Part shown: positions 45,654-53,913 of the stretch, piece after piece
Layout of the letters: the number at the start of each line of letters is the position of its first letter
Numbering within the stretch: the first letter of the stretch is position 1
NCBI GenBank assembly: GCA_964352025.1
Contig: CAYGPZ010000005.1
Span: forward strand, 62,001 to 126,000
Length of the DNA: 64,000 nt
Origin: Hirschia sp964352025
GTDB taxonomy: Bacteria; Pseudomonadota; Alphaproteobacteria; Caulobacterales; Hyphomonadaceae
Direction: 5' to 3'
Position numbers and translations under genes: made by a program
Notes under the pieces: model-generated
What the model was told of the DNA's origin: nothing
What the model saw: only the letters and a program-made list of their open reading frames with translations
Databases searched by the model: none

Positions 45654-46631
45654 ATGAAAAAAGCACCTAATAAATTGGCCATTTATGCTTCATTTAGTGC
45701 TTTAACATTTCTATGCATTTCGGGCTGCAATCCCACAGAAAACAGCGAGCAATCAACTGCTAACAACGGTACGCCAAAGAGTTGCCTTGCTTCTCCATTC
45801 AGTGCACCTATTGAATTGGAAGGTGGTAAATTCCAGCAAGGCGTCGTCAAAAAGCAATTTGGTGATGAATTAGCTCTATTTGAAACGGATGTTGGAAAAT
45901 TTGCAATTGATGCACATGAAGTGACTAACGCACAATTTAGCGAGTTTGTTCAAGAAACCGGGTACGTTACAGTAGCTGAAATAGCTCCCAAACCAGAAGA
46001 CTATCCTAATATCCCTACCGAAGAGCTGAAAGCCGGATCAGCTGTATTTTCGACGTCTGATTCAGACCGATTTATGAGTTGGTGGAAATTTGTTGAAGGC
46101 GCTGATTGGTCACATCCTAATGGACCAAAATCTAACCTTGATGACCTCATGAACTATCCAGTCATCCACATAGCCTACGAAGATGCATTGGCATACGCAA
46201 AATGGAAAGGCGGAGACCTGCCAACAGAAGCAGAGTGGGAATACGCAGCCAAAGGCGGATTAAAGGGCAAACAATATGAATGGGGTGATATTTCTCCCGA
46301 TGATGGACCTGTCCGCGCCAATACCTGGCAAGGTGAGTTTCCTGTCGAGAACACTGTCAGAGACGGATATGAAGGTGCCGCCCCAATCGGCTGTTTTGAA
46401 CCCAATGGCTATGGCATTTACGACATGACTGGAAATGTCTGGGAATGGGTGAAAGGCGATTACGAATTCGACAATCACGACTTAAACGGCATTATGAAAG
46501 GCGGTTCTTTTCTATGCGCGTCCAATTACTGCGCAAGATACCGTCCTGGCGCCCGCCACGCGCAAGAGAAAAATTTCTCCACCAACCATATAGGCTTCAG
46601 AGTCATATATAGAGACTCCTCACCCAAGTGA
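45654..46631 (+). CDS. Formylglycine-generating enzyme-like protein with lipoprotein signal
   Basis: The 325-residue protein has a signal peptide and lipobox ISGC near residue 25. The FGE-sulfatase domain then runs to the end, read in FAIDAHEVTNAQFSEFVQETGY, split here as IDAHEVTN and FVQETGYVTV, then LPTEAEWEYAAKGG, YDMTGNVWEWVKGDY and GGSFLCASNYCARYRPGAR. Both copper-binding active-site cysteines of true FGEs are present in the last motif, so it should oxidise the sulfatase cysteine to formylglycine. Bacterial FGEs usually act in the cytosol, so the export signal is noteworthy. The likely client is the sulfatase at 40.0-41.5 kb. Confidence 0.87.
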   Translation: MKKAPNKLAIYASFSALTFLCISGCNPTENSEQSTANNGTPKSCLASPFSAPIELEGGKFQQGVVKKQFGDELALFETDVGKFAIDAHEVTNAQFSEFVQETGYVTVAEIAPKPEDYPNIPTEELKAGSAVFSTSDSDRFMSWWKFVEGADWSHPNGPKSNLDDLMNYPVIHIAYEDALAYAKWKGGDLPTEAEWEYAAKGGLKGKQYEWGDISPDDGPVRANTWQGEFPVENTVRDGYEGAAPIGCFEPNGYGIYDMTGNVWEWVKGDYEFDNHDLNGIMKGGSFLCASNYCARYRPGARHAQEKNFSTNHIGFRVIYRDSSPK

Positions 46632-46646
46632 TGAAAGCAAAATAAT

Positions 46647-46751
46647 ATGGGACGATTGTATAAAGTAATGGATTCACTTTGGCTGACACCTGTTGCAAAC
46701 GGTGAAGCGGCGGGTGGCTGGACGCTTTTTGAATTTCATAAAGGTCAGTAA
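46647..46751 (+). pseudogene. 34-codon fragment, perhaps the 3' end of a lost gene
   Basis: The frame encodes MGRLYKVMDSLWLTPV and continues to FEFHKGQ. Its stop lies in an inverted repeat (AAAGGTCAGT at 46740-46749, ACTGACCTTT at 46763-46772) that looks like a terminator. No ribosome-binding site precedes it. The family is not recognised. Confidence 0.35.
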
Positions 46752-46772
46752 TATTCGAAACAACTGACCTTT
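46740..46772 (+). terminator. Terminator-like inverted repeat
   Basis: AAAGGTCAGT and ACTGACCTTT form a ten-base stem with a 13-base loop overlapping the stop of the small upstream fragment. It may terminate transcription from the FGE gene. Confidence 0.45.
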
Positions 46773-46812
46773 AATCTTAAAAACGTTACTCACTTTATCA
46801 GGTAAAGCTTAC

Positions 46813-46935
46813 CTAAGACAAAGCTTCGTTGATCGTTGCTGCGACTTCTTCAGCAGACTGTTTCATCGTAATCATGTTTACGACTTTACCCCGTACGTTG
46901 TCGAACAAAAGTATAGCACCTATTTGCGGCTTCTC
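46813..46935 (-). pseudogene. C-terminal fragment of an unrecognised protein
   Basis: The minus frame reads GAILLFDNVRGKVVNMITMK and on to AEEVAATINEALS before a stop. The composition looks like genuine protein, but upstream residues turn into cysteine-rich nonsense and there is no start signal. It is probably the remaining 3' end of a deleted gene. Confidence 0.35.
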
Positions 46936-46938
46936 GCC

Positions 46939-47088
46939 AATCTCCTGAGCGCAGAGACAGCAGATAAAATGGCTAAATCGCATGGCAATGCAGAATTGGT
47001 GACAGTCCCAGATACGTGGCACGCTCCAGTGTTAAATGAAGAAGTATGTCGTCGTGCAATTTCTAACTTTCTCAATAAACAACAATAA
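46939..47088 (+). pseudogene. C-terminal remnant of an alpha/beta hydrolase
   Basis: The frame reads LLSAETADKMAKSHGNAELV, then TVPDTWHAPVLNEEVCRRAI and NFLNKQQ before a stop. The histidine in TWHAPVL sits where the catalytic histidine of alpha/beta hydrolases lies, near the C-terminus. The rest of the gene (nucleophile and acid) is missing, so this is a broken gene. Confidence 0.5.
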
Positions 47089-47152
47089 GTCTTTATTTAA
47101 TTTCAGAACAATCAATGGCACATTCTAAAAATGGTCTCGCCCAAATCACAAA

Positions 47153-47175
47153 TTGACACCGTTGTCATATTTGTG
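47153..47175 (+). promoter_or_regulatory. LacI-type operator / promoter module of gntP (site A)
   Basis: TTGACACCGTTGTCA is a CG-centred palindrome with one mismatch, followed at fixed distance by TTTGTG. The TTGACA end can serve as a -35 element with ATTATA-like sequence 17 bases on. It lies 62 bases before the gntP start. Confidence 0.75.
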
Positions 47176-47214
47176 ATTATACTCGCTGAATTCTAATTTT
47201 GAGAGCTCGCAAAT

Positions 47215-48573
47215 ATGCCATCTTTACCATTGATAGCCACAGGAGCCTCAATTGCAGTCCTCCTATTTCTCGTCTTAAAGGTCCGGCTTCCTGCATTTAT
47301 TGCTCTTCTATTCGTAAGTCTTGGATTTGGCCTCAGTGTTGGCATGACACCCAATGACGTCATTGACGCAGTTAAGAATGGAATGGGTGGAACACTGGGC
47401 TTTGTCGCCGTAGTCGTGGGACTTGGCGCTATGATGGGGGCAATACTGGAGCAATCTGGCGGTGTTCAGGCCATTTCCTCTACCCTGCTTAAAAAGTTTG
47501 GAACTGAGAATTCCCAATATGCACTTGGGCTCATCGGATTTCTCGTCGCCATACCCGTCTTTTTAGACATCGCGTTTATTATTCTCATGCCGGTCCTGTA
47601 CGGACTACAAAAACGCACACAAAAACCGCTGATTTACTTTGCTATTCCGCTTCTTGCAGGATTGGCGGTGACCCACTCCTTCATACCGCCTACACCAGGG
47701 CCAATTGCGGTGGCTGATATTCTCAATGCCGATCTTGGTTGGGTCATATTATTTGGAACCATTGCAGGCTTACCTGCTGCCTTCATAGGTGGCCCTTTAT
47801 TGGCCAACCGTCTTGTAAAGATGGCCGAGTTTCAGAACACTCAAACACCAACTATCTTAGGAGCAGATCAAGCGGTTTCTGAACCGGAAAATCCAATCAA
47901 CTTTGGTGCTGCAATGTTGGTGATTATGTTGCCACTTATCTTAATTTTGAGCAGCACAATTACCAAGATAAATATTGATGACGTAAATACCGCCTCCCCT
48001 TTTGTGCAAGGCATAATCTTCATTGGACATCCATTCATCTCACTTCTAATAGGCTGCCTTGTAGCTTGGTATGCTTTGGGAATTCGACGAGGCGTTCCCT
48101 CTTCTTCCCTCATGGAAGCGATGACAAAAGCACTCGAACCAGCTGGTATAGTTGTCCTTGTAACGGGAGCTGGAGGTGTCTTTAAACAGATACTCGTTTC
48201 ATCTGGTGCCGGTGCTGATTTGGCAGGCCTTCTTCAGGCCAACTCCCTACCAATTATAGTTTTTGCATTTCTTGTTGCAGCGATTGTCCGCGTCGCACAG
48301 GGTTCTGCAACTGTGGCCATGATAACCGCCGCTGGCCTAACCGCACCCGTTGCAGAAACGATAAATCTTCAAGGACCACCTCTGGCTCTATTGGTTATAG
48401 CGATTGCATCAGGTGCAACTGTTATATCTCACGTAAATGATTCAGGGTTCTGGTTGGTCAGTCGATATCTTGGCCTAACCGAGGAACAAACACTCAAAAG
48501 CTGGACAGTCTCAACGACTTTGATTGGTGTTTCTGCCTTCATAATAACGAGCATTCTTTGGGTGATTGTCTAA
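47215..48573 (+). CDS. Gluconate:H+ symporter, GntP family
   Basis: The 452-residue transporter has about 12-14 hydrophobic segments and GntP-family landmarks: VVVGLGAMMGAILEQSGGVQ, HSFIPPTPGPIAVADILNAD, RVAQGSATVAMITAAG and ISHVNDSGFWLVSRY. It should bring gluconate into the cytoplasm. It is convergent with gntK and carries operator A, which places it in the LacI regulon. Confidence 0.92.
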   Translation: MPSLPLIATGASIAVLLFLVLKVRLPAFIALLFVSLGFGLSVGMTPNDVIDAVKNGMGGTLGFVAVVVGLGAMMGAILEQSGGVQAISSTLLKKFGTENSQYALGLIGFLVAIPVFLDIAFIILMPVLYGLQKRTQKPLIYFAIPLLAGLAVTHSFIPPTPGPIAVADILNADLGWVILFGTIAGLPAAFIGGPLLANRLVKMAEFQNTQTPTILGADQAVSEPENPINFGAAMLVIMLPLILILSSTITKINIDDVNTASPFVQGIIFIGHPFISLLIGCLVAWYALGIRRGVPSSSLMEAMTKALEPAGIVVLVTGAGGVFKQILVSSGAGADLAGLLQANSLPIIVFAFLVAAIVRVAQGSATVAMITAAGLTAPVAETINLQGPPLALLVIAIASGATVISHVNDSGFWLVSRYLGLTEEQTLKSWTVSTTLIGVSAFIITSILWVIV

Positions 48574-48584
48574 CCCAGACCTAT

Positions 48585-49079
48585 TTAGATGACTTTTTCG
48601 CTAGTGATCTTCATACAAATCTCAGCGCAAATTTTGTCTACGGACTGATCGATGTCGACGTTAAGCGCATTTTCAGGCGCATCAAATGAAGCCAATTGAG
48701 AATCCAAAAGCGCTGGCGGAAAAAAGTGACCGTTTCTGGCCTGCAACCTCGCCAGTATGACGCACCGTTCACCGCTAAGGCAGATGTAACAAACATCGTC
48801 ATCGATTTTCTCATCTATCCAGCTTCGAACAGTTGAGTTTAGGGCTGAGCAAGAAAGTACACAGCTACTGGATTCTGCATTTACACCTTTCGCAAGTGCA
48901 TTGATCCACCCTAGCCTGTCGTCATTATTTAATGGTTTGCCAGACGCCATTTTATCCAGATTGGCTTGGGGGTGAAATTCATCCCCCTCCAGAAACGGCA
49001 ATGACAATTTCTCGGACAGCAATTTCCCGATTGTGGATTTTCCGCACCCAGAAACTCCCATTACAACATACGCTACCAT
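48585..49079 (-). CDS. gntK: Gluconokinase
   Basis: The 164-residue kinase has Walker A VMGVSGCGKSTIG at residues 6-18 and the gluconate-binding stretch EGDEFHPQANLDKMASGKPL. NDDRLGWINAL and LKARNGHF-like LQARNGHFFPPALLDSQLA follow. It phosphorylates gluconate to 6-phosphogluconate for the Entner-Doudoroff pathway. It is divergent from the SSS transporter, so operator B between them may control both. Confidence 0.94.
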   Translation of the reverse strand: MVAYVVMGVSGCGKSTIGKLLSEKLSLPFLEGDEFHPQANLDKMASGKPLNNDDRLGWINALAKGVNAESSSCVLSCSALNSTVRSWIDEKIDDDVCYICLSGERCVILARLQARNGHFFPPALLDSQLASFDAPENALNVDIDQSVDKICAEICMKITSEKVI

Positions 49080-49159
49080 CTAAGTCTCATTCGTTTTCTC
49101 TTGCCTATCATCACCACTGATAAAATCACGGTCCCCTTTATTGCCATACAAGTAAAATA

Positions 49160-49182
49160 TTGACAACGTTGTCTCTTTCGTG
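49160..49182. promoter_or_regulatory. LacI-type operator between gntK and SSS transporter (site B)
   Basis: TTGACAACGTTGTCT is the best copy of the palindrome, with perfect GACAACGTTGTC, followed by TTCGTG at the same distance as in sites A and D. It lies 81 bases before the gntK start and about 120 bases before the SSS ATG. Confidence 0.78.
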
Positions 49183-49292
49183 AAATGTCGATTTTGAAGA
49201 CGGTCCCCAAAAACTGGCGACCAAATACAGAAAAATGTCAGCTTGCACGAAGTGAGTTTAGCAGCTGGCACATAAAATTGAGGGCAGGAAAC

Positions 49293-50873
49293 ATGGGCTT
49301 GGCAACAATCGATCTGGCGATCGTTATCGGATACGCCATCACACTGATAGCTATTGCGACGCTATTATCTCGGGAAAAAGCAGGACATCAAAAAGACTCC
49401 GAAGACTATTTTTTAGCAGGTAAAACACTGCCTTGGTGGGCTGTTGGTGCATCCCTCATCGCCGCCAACATATCTGCCGAGCAAATCATAGGTATGTCAG
49501 GCTCTGGATATGTGGTTGGTCTTGCAATCGCTTCCTATGAGTGGATGGCGGGAATTACCCTATTGATTGTTGGTAAGTTCTTCCTCCCCGTCTTCCTTAA
49601 AAACGGCATATACACAATGCCGCAGTTTCTGGAGAAACGCTTCGATGTGCGCGTTAAAACCGTCATGTCGATTTTCTGGCTATTGCTCTACACATTCGTA
49701 AATCTAACAGCGATTTTATGGCTGGGAACGACAGCTATAAACGCTCTAACAGGCTTTGATATTACCTACGGCCTCATCGTATTGGCAGTGTTCGCTGTCG
49801 CCTACTCCGTCTATGGCGGCCTAAAAGCCGTGGCGATGACCGATATTATTCAAGTCGTTCTTCTCGTGCTCGGTGGCTTTCTCATTACTTGGATTGCCCT
49901 AGACAAAGTTGCTGGAGGTTTAGGCCCTGTTGCCGGAATGAATATTTTGATTGAACAAGCGCCTGGCAAGTTCGACATGATATTATCCAAGGACAATCCT
50001 GAATACATGAACCTACCAGGTTTAGGTGTCTTAGTCGGCGGAATGTGGATGATGAACCTCTCTTACTGGGGTTTCAATCAATACATTATTCAACGGGCAT
50101 TGGGTGCAAAATCACAAGATGAAGCGCAAAAAGGTATCGTGTTTGCAGCATTTCTAAAGCTTCTCATGCCGCTTATCATTGTTGTTCCGGGCATCGCCGC
50201 TTATGTACTTTCGCAGGACCCAAACAGCGGCCTTAGCGTAGGTCGGCCAGACCAAGCTTATCCAACTGTAATGTCACTTGCTCCAGTTGGTATTCGCGGA
50301 TTGATTTTCGCTGCTCTAGTTGCTGCGATCGTATCTTCACTTGGTTCTATGATGAACTCTATTTCAACCATATTCACACTGGATATCTATCGCCCGTGGA
50401 ATAAGGGAGAAGAATCTGAAGGTCACCTTGTTAAAGTTGGCCGCTTTGCCAGCCTTACAGCTATAATTATTGCAGTACTGGTTGCTCAACCTCTTTTGGG
50501 TAAATCAGAGCAAGCATTCCAGTTTATTCAAGAATTCACTGGGTTCTTCACACCCGGGATTTGTGCGATCTTTATTCTTGGTGTTTTCTGGAAAGGTTCT
50601 ACAGCAAATGGCGCTTTGCTAGCCGCTATTGGATCATTTGTATTCTCAATCATTGGCAAGTTCTATTTCTCATACCTGCCATTTATGGACCGCGTCCTTT
50701 ACGTATTCTTGGGGTGCTGCGCAGTTATCGCGCTTATGGCGGTCATTGATAAAAAGACCCCAGAAAAAGCTGTTCAATTGGATGGTATAAACTTCGGTAC
50801 AAGCGCTGGTTACAACATTGGTGCGTTGGTAGTTACCGGAGCAGTCGCCATACTCTACACAGTCTTCTGGTAA
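49293..50873 (+). CDS. Sodium:solute symporter (SSS), glucose/galactose type
   Basis: The 526-residue protein has about 14 membrane helices and SSS-family motifs of the SGLT branch: DSEDYFLAGKTLPWWAVGAS, SAEQIIGMSGSGYVVGLAI, VAYSVYGGLKAVAMTDIIQV and AALVAAIVSSLGSMMNSIST. It should import a hexose released by the GH3 enzymes using sodium. ATG 49293 follows AGGAAAC closely and gives a normal N-terminus; the in-frame start at 49185 would add a hydrophilic tail across the leader. Confidence 0.9.
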   Translation: MGLATIDLAIVIGYAITLIAIATLLSREKAGHQKDSEDYFLAGKTLPWWAVGASLIAANISAEQIIGMSGSGYVVGLAIASYEWMAGITLLIVGKFFLPVFLKNGIYTMPQFLEKRFDVRVKTVMSIFWLLLYTFVNLTAILWLGTTAINALTGFDITYGLIVLAVFAVAYSVYGGLKAVAMTDIIQVVLLVLGGFLITWIALDKVAGGLGPVAGMNILIEQAPGKFDMILSKDNPEYMNLPGLGVLVGGMWMMNLSYWGFNQYIIQRALGAKSQDEAQKGIVFAAFLKLLMPLIIVVPGIAAYVLSQDPNSGLSVGRPDQAYPTVMSLAPVGIRGLIFAALVAAIVSSLGSMMNSISTIFTLDIYRPWNKGEESEGHLVKVGRFASLTAIIIAVLVAQPLLGKSEQAFQFIQEFTGFFTPGICAIFILGVFWKGSTANGALLAAIGSFVFSIIGKFYFSYLPFMDRVLYVFLGCCAVIALMAVIDKKTPEKAVQLDGINFGTSAGYNIGALVVTGAVAILYTVFW

Positions 50874-50880
50874 AGATATT

Positions 50881-50914
50881 TACACACTCAAAACATCATC
50901 CTTTTGAGTGTGTA
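50881..50914 (+). terminator. Hairpin directly after the SSS gene
   Basis: TACACACTCAAAA and TTTTGAGTGTGTA form a perfect 13-base stem with an eight-base loop, beginning seven bases after the stop. A stronger terminator follows. Confidence 0.6.
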
Positions 50915-50928
50915 TCCAATCTTAATTG

Positions 50929-50972
50929 AAAAAGCTGGCCAATATTTTCTCATAGAAATGGCCAGCTTTTTT
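50929..50972 (+). terminator. Rho-independent terminator of the SSS gene
   Basis: AAAAAGCTGGCCA and TGGCCAGCTTTTT pair perfectly over 13 bases and end in a T-run. Confidence 0.88.
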
Positions 50973-51011
50973 ATTGCGAGTTACAACTCGTTTTACTCAG
51001 CCTAACTCTCA

Positions 51012-51045
51012 AACAAAAAAAGACCCTTTGCATAACAAAGGGTCT
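51012..51045 (-). terminator. Rho-independent terminator of the minus-strand GH3 gene
   Basis: On the minus strand AGACCCTTTG and CAAAGGGTCT form a ten-base stem with a five-base loop followed by TTTTTTTG, about 75 bases past the GH3 stop. Confidence 0.88.
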
Positions 51046-51118
51046 AAGGTCGGGACAAATCCAAATCATCAACCGATTTTAAGGATGATGATTTTGAGAA
51101 ATTAGGTTCAACCAAATT

Positions 51119-53620
51119 CTAGCAATCTTGTTCGCCATCCAAATCTTGAGCGAGATGAATATTCGCAACGCCTAGGTTTGATCCGTTTGGAGCCTTGATA
51201 CTCATAATTGACTTTAGCTCATTCATATCGACGCCCTGCTCGGCAAAACAGCTGAGACTATATCTGTGGTCCTTCCACTCACTGGTGACCGTGTCGAGCG
51301 ACATGGACATTTGCCCACAATCAATACCTCCGCCGCATCCAACAGCGATTTCTACATTGTCATTGGGCTCGCCAACGCTACTCATCGAAAATGCTAATTC
51401 CAATCCACCATTAGATTCACGACTAAAGTCTTCACCCGCATCTGAAACAATCGACACCATGATGTCGGATTTCTTCCAATTGATAGTTACAGCGTCTTCT
51501 TGGGCTTGATGATCGACCTGCCCAAATTCGACAGCACTAGCGTCAATGCCGCTGGAACCATTCACTCTCCACTTCCAATTAGGGTTGATCATTCCTTGGG
51601 AATAGAAGTTCCCTTTTTCTGCGTTACCAGTGTCTTTAATTCCAGGCTCTTCAGATAAATCGGCTATCTGAACATTACTGGAATAGGTCAATCCATACCC
51701 AAGGTCGAACAGGTTTTCACCAGACAGTAATTTGTAAGCGTCCGCCGAGGCTGGCCATGCGAAAGACAAGCGTCCTTTAAAGTCATATTCAGGCTTGGTC
51801 TGGAAGAGCATATCAGATACGCCACCCCCCTCACTGCCCGGCAACCAAGCAGCCACGAAAGCGTCGGACGCATTCATCTCAGGATTTGTCCACAAAGGAC
51901 GACCAGACAAGAAAACCGAGACAACTTTGGCACCAGCCTCACTAAACTGAGTCAGCTTAGAGGTATCAAATCCGTTTGGCTTAAAATCAAGGTGATCAGT
52001 GTCGCCTTGGAATTCCGCGTATGGATCTTCACCATAAACGGCGATCACCACATCAGCTTGTATGTCTGTATCGCCATCGGGAGAGAAAACAACTTTCCCA
52101 CCACCTGCCTCCACGGCAGTTTTAATACCATCCAAAATACTCATACCATTTGGAAAGTCCGAATTCTCAGCGTCACCACCTTGCCAAGAAAGTGTCCAAC
52201 CTCCGGCAACTTTGGAAATACTGTCCGCGCCATCGCCAACAACAAGAACAGTCTTTCCTGCATCTATAGGTAACACACCGTCATTATTCTTCAGAAGAAC
52301 AAGAGACTCGCGCACTGCCTGACGTGCAATTTCTCTGTGCTCCGGTTTTCCTAATTCAGTTGCGTCACCAGCATTTGCTCTTTCGCTAGGGCGTCCTTTT
52401 TCAAAAATGCCAGAAGCAATTTTTACACGCAGAATTCTGCGCACTGCATCATCAAGTCTTTCTTCTGATATCGTTCCTGATTTCACGTGCCGTAATGTCG
52501 ATTCATATATGCCTTTCCAGCTATCTGGAGCCATATACATATCTAGACCTGCGTTGAGAGATTGAGGACAATCAGTGTTGGTGCAACCTTCTACCTGTCC
52601 GTGACCATTCCAGTCACCTACAATAAACCCTTGAAAGTTCATTTGCTCTTTCAGGACACCTGTAAGAAGCGACTTGTTGCCGTGCATTTTCTTACCATGC
52701 CATCCTGAAAACGATGCCATAATTGTCTGCACGCCTGACTCGACTGCTCCCACATATCCAGCAGCATCGATGTCTCTTAATTCCTCTTCTGAAACGAAAG
52801 CATCACCTTGGTCGCGTCCGTTTAACGTTGCCCCATCAGCCACAAAGTGTTTCGCGCTGGATATAACGCGTCCATCCTTCATGAAGCCTTCGTCGCCAAA
52901 CTTTCCTTGAAGTCCTTCAACAATATGTGCTGCATACGAAGCTTGAATATCACCCGCACTCGAGAAGCCCTCATAGCTACGTCCCCAGCGCACATCCCGC
53001 GGCACTGCCAGCGTAGGTGCAAAAGTCCAATCATGCCCAGAAACAGTCAGTTCATGCGCTGTGATTGCAGATATTTTCTCAATCAGTTCAGGATTATTTG
53101 CAGCTCCGAGCCCAATATTATGAGGAAAAACAATAGCACCCGTGAGATTGGCGTGGCCGTGAACGGCATCAATTCCCCAAATAAGCGGGATAGCAACCTC
53201 AACACCCTCAGGATCAATAGAGGCGTCAAAATATTCATCGGCTGCTTCTAACCACGTTGCTGCATCAGCATATGGCGCATCACCAGGTGCTGAGTTACCT
53301 CCACTCAAGATAGACCCTAAGCGATATTTTTTTACTTCTTCAGGCGTGATTGAATCACTGTCGCCCTGAATGACCTGCCCTACTTTTTGTTCCAAGGACA
53401 TTTTAGAAAGAAGTACATAAACGCGCGCTTCAATTTCTTCGTCTAATGGCAATGGTTCAAGGTCAGGCCATATCTCTGGGTTAGCTTCCGCCGGGTGTTT
53501 TCCAGCGTTATTTTCTGCAACCTCCATCCCACTATCTGATGGCTTTGGTCCAGCCATCTCACTCTGACACCCCAAGATGGTTGCGCCCATAAGCATGGAC
53601 ACGAATATTTTATGACTCAT
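51119..53620 (-). CDS. GH3 exo-beta-glucan glucohydrolase lipoprotein (ExoP-like)
   Basis: The 833-residue lipoprotein (lipobox ILGC near residue 18) has the GH3 N-domain (LIWGIDAVHGHANLTGAIVF, FAPTLAVPRDVRWGRSYEGF, and SSAKHFVADGATLNGRDQGD) with the nucleophile aspartate in GFIVGDWNGHGQVEG. A GH3 C-domain follows (RESLVLLKNNDGVLPI to GYGLTYSS), and a C-terminal beta-sandwich of about 160 residues like that of marine ExoP 1,3/1,4-beta-glucanases. It should release glucose from beta-glucan oligosaccharides in the periplasm. ATG 53620 gives a proper signal. Operator C lies just upstream. Confidence 0.9.
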   Translation of the reverse strand: MSHKIFVSMLMGATILGCQSEMAGPKPSDSGMEVAENNAGKHPAEANPEIWPDLEPLPLDEEIEARVYVLLSKMSLEQKVGQVIQGDSDSITPEEVKKYRLGSILSGGNSAPGDAPYADAATWLEAADEYFDASIDPEGVEVAIPLIWGIDAVHGHANLTGAIVFPHNIGLGAANNPELIEKISAITAHELTVSGHDWTFAPTLAVPRDVRWGRSYEGFSSAGDIQASYAAHIVEGLQGKFGDEGFMKDGRVISSAKHFVADGATLNGRDQGDAFVSEEELRDIDAAGYVGAVESGVQTIMASFSGWHGKKMHGNKSLLTGVLKEQMNFQGFIVGDWNGHGQVEGCTNTDCPQSLNAGLDMYMAPDSWKGIYESTLRHVKSGTISEERLDDAVRRILRVKIASGIFEKGRPSERANAGDATELGKPEHREIARQAVRESLVLLKNNDGVLPIDAGKTVLVVGDGADSISKVAGGWTLSWQGGDAENSDFPNGMSILDGIKTAVEAGGGKVVFSPDGDTDIQADVVIAVYGEDPYAEFQGDTDHLDFKPNGFDTSKLTQFSEAGAKVVSVFLSGRPLWTNPEMNASDAFVAAWLPGSEGGGVSDMLFQTKPEYDFKGRLSFAWPASADAYKLLSGENLFDLGYGLTYSSNVQIADLSEEPGIKDTGNAEKGNFYSQGMINPNWKWRVNGSSGIDASAVEFGQVDHQAQEDAVTINWKKSDIMVSIVSDAGEDFSRESNGGLELAFSMSSVGEPNDNVEIAVGCGGGIDCGQMSMSLDTVTSEWKDHRYSLSCFAEQGVDMNELKSIMSIKAPNGSNLGVANIHLAQDLDGEQDC

Positions 53621-53668
53621 CACGAAACTTCCCTTGAATCCCTCTTTATTTGTTTCACAATTCCCCAA

Positions 53669-53686
53669 ATTGACTACGTTGTCAAT
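53669..53686 (-). promoter_or_regulatory. LacI-type operator before the minus-strand GH3 gene (site C)
   Basis: ATTGACTACGTTGTCAAT is a CG-centred palindrome with one mismatched pair and matches sites A, B and D. Read on the minus strand it offers TTGACA as a -35 element. It lies 49 bases before the GH3 start. Confidence 0.72.
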
Positions 53687-53794
53687 TTATAATCTAACAA
53701 CTCAACTTTCTTCAAACATATCGAAGAAACAAATGGTCCAAGGACTTTGGGCAATCACGTGCAAATTAAATTTAGGCGATACTACATATTATAT

Positions 53795-53817
53795 TTGACA
53801 ACGTTGACATTTTTGTG
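53795..53817 (+). promoter_or_regulatory. LacI-type operator before the plus-strand GH3 operon (site D)
   Basis: TTGACAACGTTGACA has one mismatch in the palindrome and is followed by TTTGTG at the same spacing as sites A and B. It probably controls the GH3-gluconolactonase-GPH-LacI operon, giving autoregulation. Confidence 0.72.
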
Positions 53818-53913
53818 TTCGCAATAAAAGAATAAAAGTTAAAGTTATTATATTGGAGGGAGTTCTGTCCTTTTCGTTTAGCTAATTCAGCAGAAGGATG
53901 GAGTTTTTTTAAA

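Larger units (their letters stand above)
46632..47214. other. Gene-remnant region before gntP
   Basis: This 583-base gap holds at least three reading-frame fragments on both strands, listed below, and the LacI-type operator just before gntP. It looks like the scar of deletions or rearrangements. Confidence 0.5.

Noticed and set aside
49185..49292. N-terminal extension of the SSS transporter
   Set aside because: It is hydrophilic, atypical for the family and lacks a ribosome site, whereas ATG 49293 has AGGAAAC.
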